This document shows positions 8,256-25,137 of a stretch of 64,000 nt of DNA, one piece after another (position 1 is the stretch's first letter; each line of letters opens with the position of its first letter). Under the pieces are notes generated by a model. That model was not told where the DNA came from and searched no databases. It saw only the letters and a program-made list of their open reading frames with translations. The DNA comes from Methylibium sp965279545 (GTDB taxonomy: Bacteria; Pseudomonadota; Gammaproteobacteria; Burkholderiales; Burkholderiaceae_C), in NCBI RefSeq assembly GCF_965279545.1, contig NZ_OZ257250.1:4030001-4094000 (forward strand), given 5' to 3'. Both the position numbers and the translations under genes were made by a program.

Positions 8256-8996
8256 TTGCCGGCACCGAATGCCGGGCACCTTGCGGTGCCGCTGGCCTGT
8301 GCCTTCGATGCGGTCAGCGGCGCGTGGCGGCCTGTCACCGAAGCTTTTCGCTGCAGCCCGGCCGGCCACGCGCTGATCGAGCGAGTCGACGCGCGGGTGC
8401 GCGCGGGCGTGCCCGTCTATCCGCCCGAGCCGCTGCGGGCGCTGGCGCTGACGCCGCTGGAGGCGGTGCGCGCCGTCATCCTCGGCCAGGATCCCTACCA
8501 CGGACCGGGCCAGGCCGAGGGCCTGGCGTTCTCGGTGCCGGCCGGGGTCAGGCCGCCGCCGAGTCTGGGCAATCTCTTCAAGGAATTGCAGCGCGACCTC
8601 GGCCAGCCGCCACCGGCCTCCGGCAGCCTGGTGCCGTGGGCGCGGCGCGGCGTGCTGCTGCTCAACACCTGCCTGACGGTCGAAGAGGGGATGCCCGCCA
8701 GTCATGCGAAATTCGGGTGGGAAGTGCTTACTGACAGGCTGATTTCCGCAGTGGCGACCCAGCCCTTGCCGGTGGCCTTCCTGCTCTGGGGGGCGCACGC
8801 GCAGGCCAAAGCCGGCCTGATCGCGGCGGCGGGCGGGCCGCATCGCCTCTGGAGGGCCAACCATCCGTCGCCGCTGTCGGCCCGTCGCCCACCGGTGCCG
8901 TTCATCGGCTGCGGGCATTTCTCAGCGGCGGCGGATTTTCTGGCCGCCGCCGGACGGCCGGTCGACTGGTCGCTGGGGGCGGATTCCCGGGCCTGA
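8256..8996 (+). CDS. ung: Uracil-DNA glycosylase
   Basis: Removes uracil from DNA in base-excision repair. Family 1 UDG motifs are present: ILGQDPYHGPGQAEGLAFSV with the catalytic Asp, LLLNTCLTVEEG and NHPSPLSARR with the catalytic His. Length is 246 residues from a TTG at 8256, seven bases after trpC; no ATG precedes the conserved region in frame, so a TTG or a slightly later GTG must be used. The gene ends shortly before the tRNA-Tyr promoter. Confidence 0.93.
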   Translation: MPAPNAGHLAVPLACAFDAVSGAWRPVTEAFRCSPAGHALIERVDARVRAGVPVYPPEPLRALALTPLEAVRAVILGQDPYHGPGQAEGLAFSVPAGVRPPPSLGNLFKELQRDLGQPPPASGSLVPWARRGVLLLNTCLTVEEGMPASHAKFGWEVLTDRLISAVATQPLPVAFLLWGAHAQAKAGLIAAAGGPHRLWRANHPSPLSARRPPVPFIGCGHFSAAADFLAAAGRPVDWSLGADSRA

Positions 8997-9013
8997 TCGG
9001 CAGTGGGGCAAGC

Positions 9014-9041
9014 TTGTAGGCCTCGGCCAGCGTGATATAGT
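9014..9041 (+). promoter_or_regulatory. Promoter of the tRNA-tuf cluster
   Basis: TTGTAG (9014-9019), a 16-base spacer and TATAGT (9036-9041) lie 15 bases before tRNA-Tyr. A -10 element right before a tRNA gene in otherwise GC-rich DNA is good evidence for the cluster promoter. Confidence 0.6.
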
Positions 9042-9055
9042 CGCGGGCTCGTCCC

Positions 9056-9141
9056 GGAGGGGTGCCCGAGTGGCTAAAGGGGGCAGACTGTAAATCTGTT
9101 GGCTTACGCCTACGCTGGTTCGAATCCAGCCTCCTCCACCA
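9056..9141 (+). tRNA. tRNA-Tyr (GTA)
   Basis: 86 bases including the encoded CCA. Acceptor stem GGAGGGG pairs with the 3' strand before ACCA; a long variable arm and anticodon GTA within CTGTAAATC mark a class II tRNA-Tyr. First gene of the tRNA-Tyr/Gly/Thr-tuf cluster. Confidence 0.95.
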
Positions 9142-9237
9142 GGGCGACTGTCGAGAAGTTGTGTGTGCCGTGGCTCGCAGGGGCCGCAAACCGAGTGAGT
9201 GATGCTGGCTGCGCCGGTCAGGGCGGCGACTCCCAGG

Positions 9238-9311
9238 GCGGGAGTAGTTCAATGGTAGAACCCTAGCCTTCCAAGCTAATGACGCGGGTTCGATTCCCGT
9301 CTCCCGCTCCA
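9238..9311 (+). tRNA. tRNA-Gly (TCC)
   Basis: 74 bases with encoded CCA. Acceptor GCGGGAG pairs with CTCCCGC; loop CTTCCAA gives anticodon TCC; T arm GGGTTCGATTCCC. Second tRNA of the cluster. Confidence 0.95.
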
Positions 9312-9419
9312 GTTGGTGTTCATGGGTTTGCGGGCCTTCGGGCGGTGGTGGTTGGTTCGGTGGGTCGATAGTGATGTGTGCCCGAGGCTCGGTCGAGCCG
9401 GGTGCAGACCAGTATCGAT

Positions 9420-9494
<75 letters not shown>

Positions 9495-9546
9495 CCTTCG
9501 CAGGCACTCTCAAGCAACTGTCACCAGCGACCTTCAGGAGATCGAG

Positions 9547-10737
<1,191 letters not shown>

Positions 10738-10756
10738 TTGTTTCAAGGGTTTGCGT

Positions 10757-10832
10757 AGGGGTATAGCTCAATTGGCAGAGCGTCGGTCTCCAAAACCGAA
10801 GGTTGGGGGTTCGATTCCCTCTGCCCCTGCCA
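10757..10832 (+). tRNA. tRNA-Trp (CCA)
   Basis: 76 bases with encoded CCA. Acceptor AGGGGTA pairs with TGCCCCT; loop CTCCAAA gives anticodon CCA. Located between tuf and secE, the conserved proteobacterial position. Confidence 0.95.
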
Positions 10833-10989
10833 CGCACCACCCGTCGGAGTTCAACAGGCACTGATCGAATCGAGCGCAACCACCGGCGCAGCGGCCCGCA
10901 GGGAGTCAATCGACCCCGCGGGCCTTGCTGCTGAAAGGCCCGCGGCACGAAAAGGCCTCGGCCGCAGTCGCGATCGAACAAGAAGCAAG

Positions 10990-11370
10990 ATGAACAACCC
11001 AACCGTCGAAACCGTTTCCACCGGCGCTGACAAGGCCAAGCTCGCCGTTGCTGGCCTGCTCGTCGTCGGCGCGGTCGCTGCGTTCTACTTGCTCGGCAAG
11101 CAGGACTTGTGGCTGCGCGTGGTCGCCTTGCTGTTGCTGGCGGCGGCGGGCGTCGCCGTGTTCTTCACGGCCGAGCCGGGCAAGGCGCTGGCAGGCTTCG
11201 GGCGCGACTCGGTGCGCGAATTGCGCAAGGTCGTGTGGCCGAGCCGCAAGGAAGCGATGCAGATGACGGGTTACGTGTTCGCCTTCGTGTTCGTGATGGC
11301 GCTCTTTCTGTGGCTCACCGACAAGACCCTGGAGTGGGCCTTGTACGACTTGATCCTGGGTTGGCGCTGA
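10990..11370 (+). CDS. secE: Preprotein translocase subunit SecE
   Basis: Small membrane subunit of the SecYEG channel. 126 residues with three predicted membrane segments (about residues 16-35, 38-58 and 92-112), the long three-helix form. The conserved amphipathic segment RELRKVVWPSRKEAMQMT precedes the last helix. Followed 17 bases later by nusG, the universal secE-nusG pair. Confidence 0.95.
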   Translation: MNNPTVETVSTGADKAKLAVAGLLVVGAVAAFYLLGKQDLWLRVVALLLLAAAGVAVFFTAEPGKALAGFGRDSVRELRKVVWPSRKEAMQMTGYVFAFVFVMALFLWLTDKTLEWALYDLILGWR

Positions 11371-11387
11371 GAGGCGCGAGGTTGAAC

Positions 11388-11966
11388 ATGAGCGAAGTCC
11401 AGACCCCGGCAACCACCGATGCGGCGCCCGCGAATCCGCTGCGCTGGTACGTTGTGCACGCCTATTCCGGCATGGAGAAGGCGGTGGAACGCAACCTGCG
11501 CGAGCGCATCGATCGCGCCGCCATGCAGTCGAAGTTCGGCCGCATTCTCGTTCCCACCGAAGAGGTGGTCGAGATGAAGAACGGCAAGAAGGCCGTCACC
11601 CAGCGCCGTTTTTTCCCTGGTTACGTGCTGGTCGAGATGCTGATGGACGACGAGTCCTGGCACCTGGTGAAGCACACCTCCAAGGTCACCGGTTTCGTCG
11701 GGGGCGCGAAGAACCGCCCGGCGCCGATCTCGGAAGCCGAGGTGATGAAGATCGTGCACCAGATGCAAGAAGGCATCGAGAAGCCGCGTCCCAAGGTCGA
11801 GTGGGAAGTCGGCGAACTGGTGCGTGTCAAGGAAGGCCCGTTCACCGACTTCAACGGCGCGATCGAGGAAGTCAACTACGACAAGTCCAAGGTGCGCGTC
11901 TCGGTCACGATCTTCGGCCGTTCGACACCGGTCGAACTGGACTTCCACGAGGTCGAGAAGGTTTGA
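11388..11966 (+). CDS. nusG: Transcription termination/antitermination protein NusG
   Basis: Binds RNA polymerase and links it to Rho, NusE (S10) or the ribosome. 192 residues: NGN domain starting RWYVVHAYSGMEKAVERNL, then the C-terminal KOW domain with VGELVRVKEGPFTDFNG. The ATG at 11388 was chosen because it precedes a short acidic tail and the NGN domain; a longer upstream frame runs through secE and is spurious. Confidence 0.97.
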   Translation: MSEVQTPATTDAAPANPLRWYVVHAYSGMEKAVERNLRERIDRAAMQSKFGRILVPTEEVVEMKNGKKAVTQRRFFPGYVLVEMLMDDESWHLVKHTSKVTGFVGGAKNRPAPISEAEVMKIVHQMQEGIEKPRPKVEWEVGELVRVKEGPFTDFNGAIEEVNYDKSKVRVSVTIFGRSTPVELDFHEVEKV

Positions 11967-12138
11967 CGCGGTTCTGGATCAACAGCCCCGATGGCGGGGT
12001 GGTGCGTCGCAAGGCCTGCCGAACGCCATCCGTTGCTGCCGGTGACGTGACATCGGTGTGAGGAGCCCGGGTAACCAGCCCCTGGCGTTTGCACTCAACC
12101 CTCATCGCAGGCCGCGACGGGGGTCCTAGGAGAGATAC

Positions 12139-12570
12139 ATGGCCAAGAAGATTGTCGGCTTCATCAAGCTGCAGATTCCCGCGGGCAAGGCGAATCCATC
12201 GCCCCCGATCGGTCCCGCGCTGGGTCAGCGCGGTCTCAACATCATGGAGTTCTGCAAGGCGTTCAACGCGCAGACCCAGTCGATGGAGCCCGGCCTCGTG
12301 CTGCCGGTCGTGATCACGGCCTTCGCGGACAAGAGCTTCACCTTCCAGCTGAAGTCACCGCCCGCGACGGTGTTGATCAAGAAGGCCATCAAGCTCGACA
12401 AGGGCTCGGCCAAGCCGCACACCGACAAGGTCGGCAAGATCACCCGGGCCCAGCTCGAGGAAATCGCCAAGATGAAGACCAAGGACCTGACGGCGGCCGA
12501 TCTGGACGCTGCGGTTCGCACCATTGCAGGCACGGCCCGTTCGATGGGCGTTACGGCGGAGGGCGTCTGA
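12139..12570 (+). CDS. rplK: 50S ribosomal protein L11
   Basis: 143 residues, normal length. N-terminal proline-rich segment GKANPSPPIGPALGQRGLNI (thiostrepton/factor-binding side) and C-terminal rRNA-binding domain ending in the RSMGVTAEGV type. Strong ribosome-binding site (AGGAGAG) upstream. L1 follows after one base. Confidence 0.97.
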   Translation: MAKKIVGFIKLQIPAGKANPSPPIGPALGQRGLNIMEFCKAFNAQTQSMEPGLVLPVVITAFADKSFTFQLKSPPATVLIKKAIKLDKGSAKPHTDKVGKITRAQLEEIAKMKTKDLTAADLDAAVRTIAGTARSMGVTAEGV

Positions 12571-12571
12571 C

Positions 12572-13279
12572 ATGGCAAAGCTCAGCAAACGCCAAAAGGC
12601 CTTCGAGTCCAAGGTCGACAGCCTGAAGCTGTACCCGATCGACGACGCGTTCAAGATCGTGCGTGACTGCGCGACTGCGAAGTTCGACGAATCGATCGAT
12701 GTCTCGGTGCAACTCGGCATCGACGCGAAGAAGTCAGACCAGGTCGTGCGTGGCGCCGTCGTGCTGCCCAACGGCACCGGCAAGACCAAACGCGTGGCCG
12801 TGTTCGCCCAGGGCGCCAAGGCCGAAGAGGCCAAGGCCGCTGGTGCCGATCTGGTCGGCATGGAAGACCTGGCCGAGCAGATCAAGGCCGGCGTCATGAA
12901 CTTCGACGTCGTGATCGCTTCGCCGGACACGATGCGCGTCGTCGGAACGCTGGGGCAGATCCTCGGCCCGCGCGGCCTGATGCCGAACCCGAAGGTCGGC
13001 ACCGTGACACCCGATGTGGCCACGGCGGTGAAGAATGCCAAGGCCGGTCAGGTGCAGTTCCGTGTCGACAAGGCCGGCATCATCCACACGACGCTGGGCC
13101 GTCGCTCGTTCGACGGCGACAAGCTCAAGGGCAACCTGCAGGCGCTGATCGAGGCACTGAACAAGGCCAAGCCGGCGACCAGCAAGGGCATCTACCTGCG
13201 CAAGGTGGCGGTGTCGTCGACCATGGGCGTGGGTGTGCGCGTCGATGTGGCGTCGATCAACGCCTCCGCGCAGGGCTGA
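12572..13279 (+). CDS. rplA: 50S ribosomal protein L1
   Basis: 235 residues. L1-stalk protein with family motifs RGAVVLPNGTGKTKRVAVFA and GRLGQILGPRGLMPNPK-like sequence (seen as LGQILGPRGLMPNPKVGT). The ATG at 12572 lies one base after the rplK stop. In E. coli L1 represses translation of the L11 operon mRNA; the same is expected here. Confidence 0.97.
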   Translation: MAKLSKRQKAFESKVDSLKLYPIDDAFKIVRDCATAKFDESIDVSVQLGIDAKKSDQVVRGAVVLPNGTGKTKRVAVFAQGAKAEEAKAAGADLVGMEDLAEQIKAGVMNFDVVIASPDTMRVVGTLGQILGPRGLMPNPKVGTVTPDVATAVKNAKAGQVQFRVDKAGIIHTTLGRRSFDGDKLKGNLQALIEALNKAKPATSKGIYLRKVAVSSTMGVGVRVDVASINASAQG

Positions 13280-13581
13280 CATTGAACAAGGGCCTCGCGA
13301 GTGTCTGACGCGAGGTTCGGCTGAATTGGTGGGCCGTGTCGGTGAACCTCTCGGGGCGATCCGGCGCGGGCCGTCAAAGACCGTTGGTGCGGTGCGAGCC
13401 GCCTAATTGAGGAGCCGGTCGTGAGGCCGGTGACGAAGCCAACGCAGATGGCGATCCCGCTGAACGGGCAAGGCCGCCGATGACGAATCGCTTCGTGATC
13501 GGCGGGGTTCCTGGACAGAAGGTCGCTGACGTGGGTGCCGGGGGCTGCAAGGCTGCCGGTGCATAAGCAAAGGAGTGGACC
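13280..13581 (+). promoter_or_regulatory. Leader of the L10-L12 transcript
   Basis: A 302-base gene-free stretch between rplA and rplJ, GC-rich with several potential stems (for example around 13405-13440 and 13440-13530). In most bacteria this position holds the L10(L12)4-binding leader that autoregulates rplJL. I could not fold it reliably, so the call rests mostly on position. Confidence 0.45.
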
Positions 13582-14112
13582 TTGAGTCTGAATCGCAACG
13601 AGAAAGAAGCCGTCGTGGCGCAGGTGTCGGCCCAGGTGGCCAAGGCACAGACGCTGGCGCTGGCCGAGTACCGCGGACTCACGGTGGAACACTTGAACGC
13701 GCTGCGCAAGCAGGCGCGCGAGAAGGGCGTCTATCTTCACGTGCTGAAGAACACGCTCGCTCGCCGCGCCGTCGCCGGCACGCCGTTCGAAGTGGCCGCC
13801 GGGAGCATGGCCGGACCGCTGATCTACGGCTTCTCCGAAGACGCCGTGGCAGCAGCCAAAGTCATCGCGGACTTCGCCAAGACCAACGAAAAGCTGGTCG
13901 TCAAGGGCGGTGCCCTGAATGGCAAGGCACTGGATGCTGCCGGGGTCAAGGCCCTGGCGGCGGTGCCGAGCAGGGAGGTGCTGCTGACCCAGCTCGCCGG
14001 CCTGCTGCAGTCGCCGATCTCGCGCTTTGCGCGGGCACTGGTGGCCGTGGCCGACAAGAAGGGCGAAGGCGCCGCACCGACGGTGACCGCCGAGGCCGCA
14101 CCGGCCGCCTGA
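13582..14112 (+). CDS. rplJ: 50S ribosomal protein L10
   Basis: Forms the base of the L7/L12 stalk. 176 residues with SLNRNEKEAVVAQVSAQV and TLALAEYRGLTVEHLNALR. The start is a TTG at 13582: AAGGAG lies seven bases upstream and the family begins MSLNR, with no in-frame ATG nearby. Directly upstream of rplL. Confidence 0.95.
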   Translation: MSLNRNEKEAVVAQVSAQVAKAQTLALAEYRGLTVEHLNALRKQAREKGVYLHVLKNTLARRAVAGTPFEVAAGSMAGPLIYGFSEDAVAAAKVIADFAKTNEKLVVKGGALNGKALDAAGVKALAAVPSREVLLTQLAGLLQSPISRFARALVAVADKKGEGAAPTVTAEAAPAA

Positions 14113-14154
14113 CGATCGCATCAACGCAAACCTATCTGTTTCGAGGAATCCAAA

Positions 14155-14532
14155 ATGGCATTCGATAAAGACGCTTTCCTGACCGCACTGGACACCATCT
14201 CCGTGCTGGAACTCAATGACCTGGTCAAGGCCATCGAAGAGAAGTTCGGCGTGTCCGCCGCGGCCGTGGCCGCTCCGGCCGCCGGTGGTGGCGGCGCTGC
14301 CGCCGCTGCGGTGGAAGAGAAGACCGAGTTCAACGTGGTGTTGCTCGAGGCCGGTGCCAACAAGGTGTCGGTCATCAAGGCCGTGCGCGAACTGACGGGC
14401 CTGGGCCTGAAGGAAGCCAAGGATCTGGTCGACGGCGCTCCGAAGGCCGTCAAGGAAGCCATTGCCAAGGCCGATGCCGAGGCTGCCCTGAAGAAGCTGG
14501 TGGATGCTGGCGCCAAGGCCGAGATCAAGTAA
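14155..14532 (+). CDS. rplL: 50S ribosomal protein L7/L12
   Basis: 125 residues. N-terminal dimerisation helix, alanine/glycine hinge (AAPAAGGGGAAAAAVEEK) and C-terminal factor-binding domain with KAVRELTGLGLKEAKDLVDG. Present in several copies per ribosome on the stalk. An attenuating hairpin follows 17 bases downstream. Confidence 0.97.
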   Translation: MAFDKDAFLTALDTISVLELNDLVKAIEEKFGVSAAAVAAPAAGGGGAAAAAVEEKTEFNVVLLEAGANKVSVIKAVRELTGLGLKEAKDLVDGAPKAVKEAIAKADAEAALKKLVDAGAKAEIK

Positions 14533-14549
14533 TTCGGTCCGCAGCGCGG

Positions 14550-14580
14550 GGCTGGGCGCCGATTCGGCTCCCAGCCTTTT
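14550..14580 (+). terminator. Attenuator/terminator between rplL and rpoB
   Basis: GGCTGGG (14550-14556) pairs with CCCAGCC (14570-14576), an inner GCCGA/TCGGC stem strengthens it, and TTTT follows. It fits the partial terminator that reduces rpoBC expression relative to ribosomal stalk genes. Confidence 0.75.
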
Positions 14581-14878
14581 GCGCTCCAGGGTTATCCCGC
14601 CGGATAGCCCTTCGCGGATCGCTGAAAGGCTCTCGAGTTGATAATCGAGGGTTTTCCAGCTGGGCTGTGAGCACTTGAAAGCCTCTCGCGGGGGTTTCCA
14701 AGTGTTCTCTGAAACGACTGCAGGGAACCGGTTTGGTCGGGCTGGGGTGCAATGCCCCGGTTGTCCGCCAGCGGCTGGTAGTGGCCAGCCACCAAGCAGC
14801 AGACGCAAGGTCTGCGTCGCCAGTCGCCGAAAGAGTATCGCCTAGGCCGGGCGGTGTTCATTCGACACGGAGTGATCA
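14581..14878 (+). promoter_or_regulatory. rpoB leader region
   Basis: 298 bases without a credible gene between the attenuator and rpoB. Short inverted segments occur (CTCGCGG near 14685 and GGCTGGTAGTGGCCAGCC near 14771-14788). A translational control leader for rpoB is likely by analogy; I see no clear sigma70 promoter. Confidence 0.35.
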
Positions 14879-19006
<4,128 letters not shown>

Positions 19007-19018
19007 AGGAGAAGATGC

Positions 19019-23242
<4,224 letters not shown>

Positions 23243-23263
23243 GCGCGGCGGCTGTTTGCTCAG

Positions 23264-23288
23264 GGGCGGCCTTCGGCCGCCCTTTTTT
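23264..23288 (+). terminator. Rho-independent terminator of rpoBC
   Basis: GGGCGGCC (23264-23271), loop TTC, GGCCGCCC (23275-23282), then six T. Perfect 8-bp GC stem 21 bases after the rpoC stop. It may also serve the convergent PIN gene. Confidence 0.95.
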
Positions 23289-23323
23289 CTGGGCGCTCCA
23301 TGCCCTGCCGGCCGTGCCTTGCC

Positions 23324-23791
23324 TCAGCCGGGGTGGGTATCTGCCGGGATCGTCTGCGCTTCGCGGGCCCATGCGCTGGGCGTGCGTATCCGCACGCCCA
23401 GCCGCTCCGCCCGTTTCGCGAGCTTCAGCAGCGCCCGGTCACGCGTGAGCAGCCAGGGCGTGCGGCGTGCCAGCGCAAGGTCGATGAACATCTGATCGTC
23501 GGTGTCGGTGCAGCGCAGCGGGCCGCAGGGAATGGCGCTGGTCTCGACATGGGCCCAGCGCGTCCAGGCGGCCTCTAGCCGAGCGGCATCCGGCCTCCAG
23601 TGCGCCAGGCTGCTGCTGGCGAACAGCCGCTGGCATTCGAGCAGCATGGGCGGGGTGGCCATCCAGCGCAGGGCGCCGGTCTCGATCGCCCGGCCGAAAA
23701 TGGCGGTCGACTCGCGAAAGACCAGCCAGTCGAGGATGGCGTTGGTGTCGATGACGGCGCTGGCAGGGTTGCCATGGGGGACAGGTGTCAT
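23324..23791 (-). CDS. PIN-domain protein (putative RNase, orphan toxin-like)
   Basis: 155 residues from the ATG at 23791 (an upstream start would add 23 proline-rich residues). PIN fold motifs: SAVIDTNAILDWLVF with the first acidic residue, a middle Glu in MLLECQRLF, and TDTDDQMFIDLALA plus LLTRDRALLKLAKR at the C-terminal half, matching the COG1569-like PIN subgroup. PIN proteins are usually metal-dependent RNases of VapBC systems, but no antitoxin-sized gene is adjacent. Lies alone and leftward between rpoC and rpsL. Confidence 0.75.
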   Translation of the reverse strand: MTPVPHGNPASAVIDTNAILDWLVFRESTAIFGRAIETGALRWMATPPMLLECQRLFASSSLAHWRPDAARLEAAWTRWAHVETSAIPCGPLRCTDTDDQMFIDLALARRTPWLLTRDRALLKLAKRAERLGVRIRTPSAWAREAQTIPADTHPG

Positions 23792-23840
23792 GAACGGGGG
23801 TGGGTGTCGTGGCAAGGGCGCAGGCGCACCCGGCCCCGGC

Positions 23841-23869
23841 TTGCGGGAGGTGGCCGACACGAATATACT
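23841..23869 (+). promoter_or_regulatory. Promoter of the str operon (rpsL-rpsG-fusA-tuf)
   Basis: TTGCGG (23841-23846), 17-base spacer, TATACT (23864-23869), about 165 bases upstream of rpsL. The AT-rich -10 stands out in this GC-rich DNA. The stretch between it and rpsL forms an untranslated leader. Confidence 0.65.
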
Positions 23870-24042
23870 GTCAGGCTTTTCGGCAGATTCTGCTGCGCTC
23901 TTTGCTGGGCGACCTGCGTCGCACTTCCTGAACAGTCCTCGCTCGAGGCGTCAGGCGTGCATCCCGGGTTGGTTCGTCTGGAGGCGTCGCGCATGACCCC
24001 GGAAGACCTGAACCAGTAACTTCAAACGGGAACAAGTTACCC

Positions 24043-24420
24043 ATGCCAACCATCAACCAGCTCGTGCGCCACGGTCGCCAGACCGAGGTCACGAAGTCGA
24101 AGTCGCCTGCGATGCAGGGCGGCCCGCAGCGTCGGGGCGTCTGCACCCGCGTCTACACCACCACGCCGAAGAAGCCGAACTCGGCGCTTCGCAAGGTGGC
24201 CAAGGTGCGCCTGACCAACGGTTTCGAGGTCATCTCGTACATCGGCGGTGAAGGCCACAATCTGCAGGAGCACAGCGTGGTGCTGGTGCGCGGCGGCCGG
24301 GTCAAGGACTTGCCGGGTGTGCGCTACCACATCGTGCGCGGTTCGCTCGACCTGCAGGGCGTGAAAGACCGCAAGCAGTCGCGTTCCAAGTACGGCGCGA
24401 AGCGCCCGAAGAAGGCCTGA
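24043..24420 (+). CDS. rpsL: 30S ribosomal protein S12
   Basis: 125 residues. Decoding-site protein with TTPKKPNSALRKVAKVRLT, whose Lys is the classical streptomycin-resistance position and is wild type here (KPN), and GGRVKDLPGVRYHIVRG. First gene of the str operon. Confidence 0.97.
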   Translation: MPTINQLVRHGRQTEVTKSKSPAMQGGPQRRGVCTRVYTTTPKKPNSALRKVAKVRLTNGFEVISYIGGEGHNLQEHSVVLVRGGRVKDLPGVRYHIVRGSLDLQGVKDRKQSRSKYGAKRPKKA

Positions 24421-24591
24421 GAGGCCAAAGCGGCGCCCGGTTTGCCGGCGCGTCACCAGCGGTGCACACAAGGTGTGCATCATCAGCGGCAAGCGCAGCA
24501 CATGGCATGCGCCGCCGAGTAAGTGGATGCCCGTGGGGTGTCTGTGGTCAGGGCCTCGGCCCGGGCCGACTGAAGCACAGAAGGAAGAGAA

Positions 24592-25062
24592 ATGCCCCGT
24601 CGTCGCGAAGTACCCAAGCGCGAGATCCTGCCCGATCCCAAGTACGGCAATGTCGATCTCTCGAAGTTCATGAACGTGATCATGGAGTCCGGTAAGAAGG
24701 CCGTGGCCGAGCGCATCATTTACGGCGCGCTGGAGACGGTCGAGAAGAAGGCCAGCCGTGATCCGCTCGAGGTGTTCATCACCGCGCTGAACAACGTGAA
24801 GCCGATGGTCGAAGTGAAGTCCCGCCGCGTCGGCGGTGCGAACTACCAAGTTCCCGTGGAAGTTCGCCCCGTGCGCCGCATGGCGCTGGCGATGCGCTGG
24901 CTCAAGGAGTCGGCTCGCAAGCGCAGCGAGAAGTCGATGGCCCTGCGCCTCGCCAACGAGCTGCTCGAGGCTTCGGAGGGCCGCGGCGGCGCGATGAAGA
25001 AGCGTGACGAAGTGCATCGCATGGCAGAGGCCAACAAGGCGTTCTCGCACTTCCGCTTCTAA
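24592..25062 (+). CDS. rpsG: 30S ribosomal protein S7
   Basis: 156 residues. Primary assembly protein of the 30S head; begins MPRRREVPKREILPDPKYGN and carries VEVRPVRRMALAMRWLKESA. In E. coli S7 is the translational repressor of the str operon. The 170-base gap from rpsL contains no gene. Confidence 0.97.
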   Translation: MPRRREVPKREILPDPKYGNVDLSKFMNVIMESGKKAVAERIIYGALETVEKKASRDPLEVFITALNNVKPMVEVKSRRVGGANYQVPVEVRPVRRMALAMRWLKESARKRSEKSMALRLANELLEASEGRGGAMKKRDEVHRMAEANKAFSHFRF

Positions 25063-25137
25063 GCATTCCTTTTTGGCCCCGGCCGCTCTTCGGGTTTCCA
25101 CGAACCCGCGAGCGGCCCCTGTATTTGGAGTCACACC

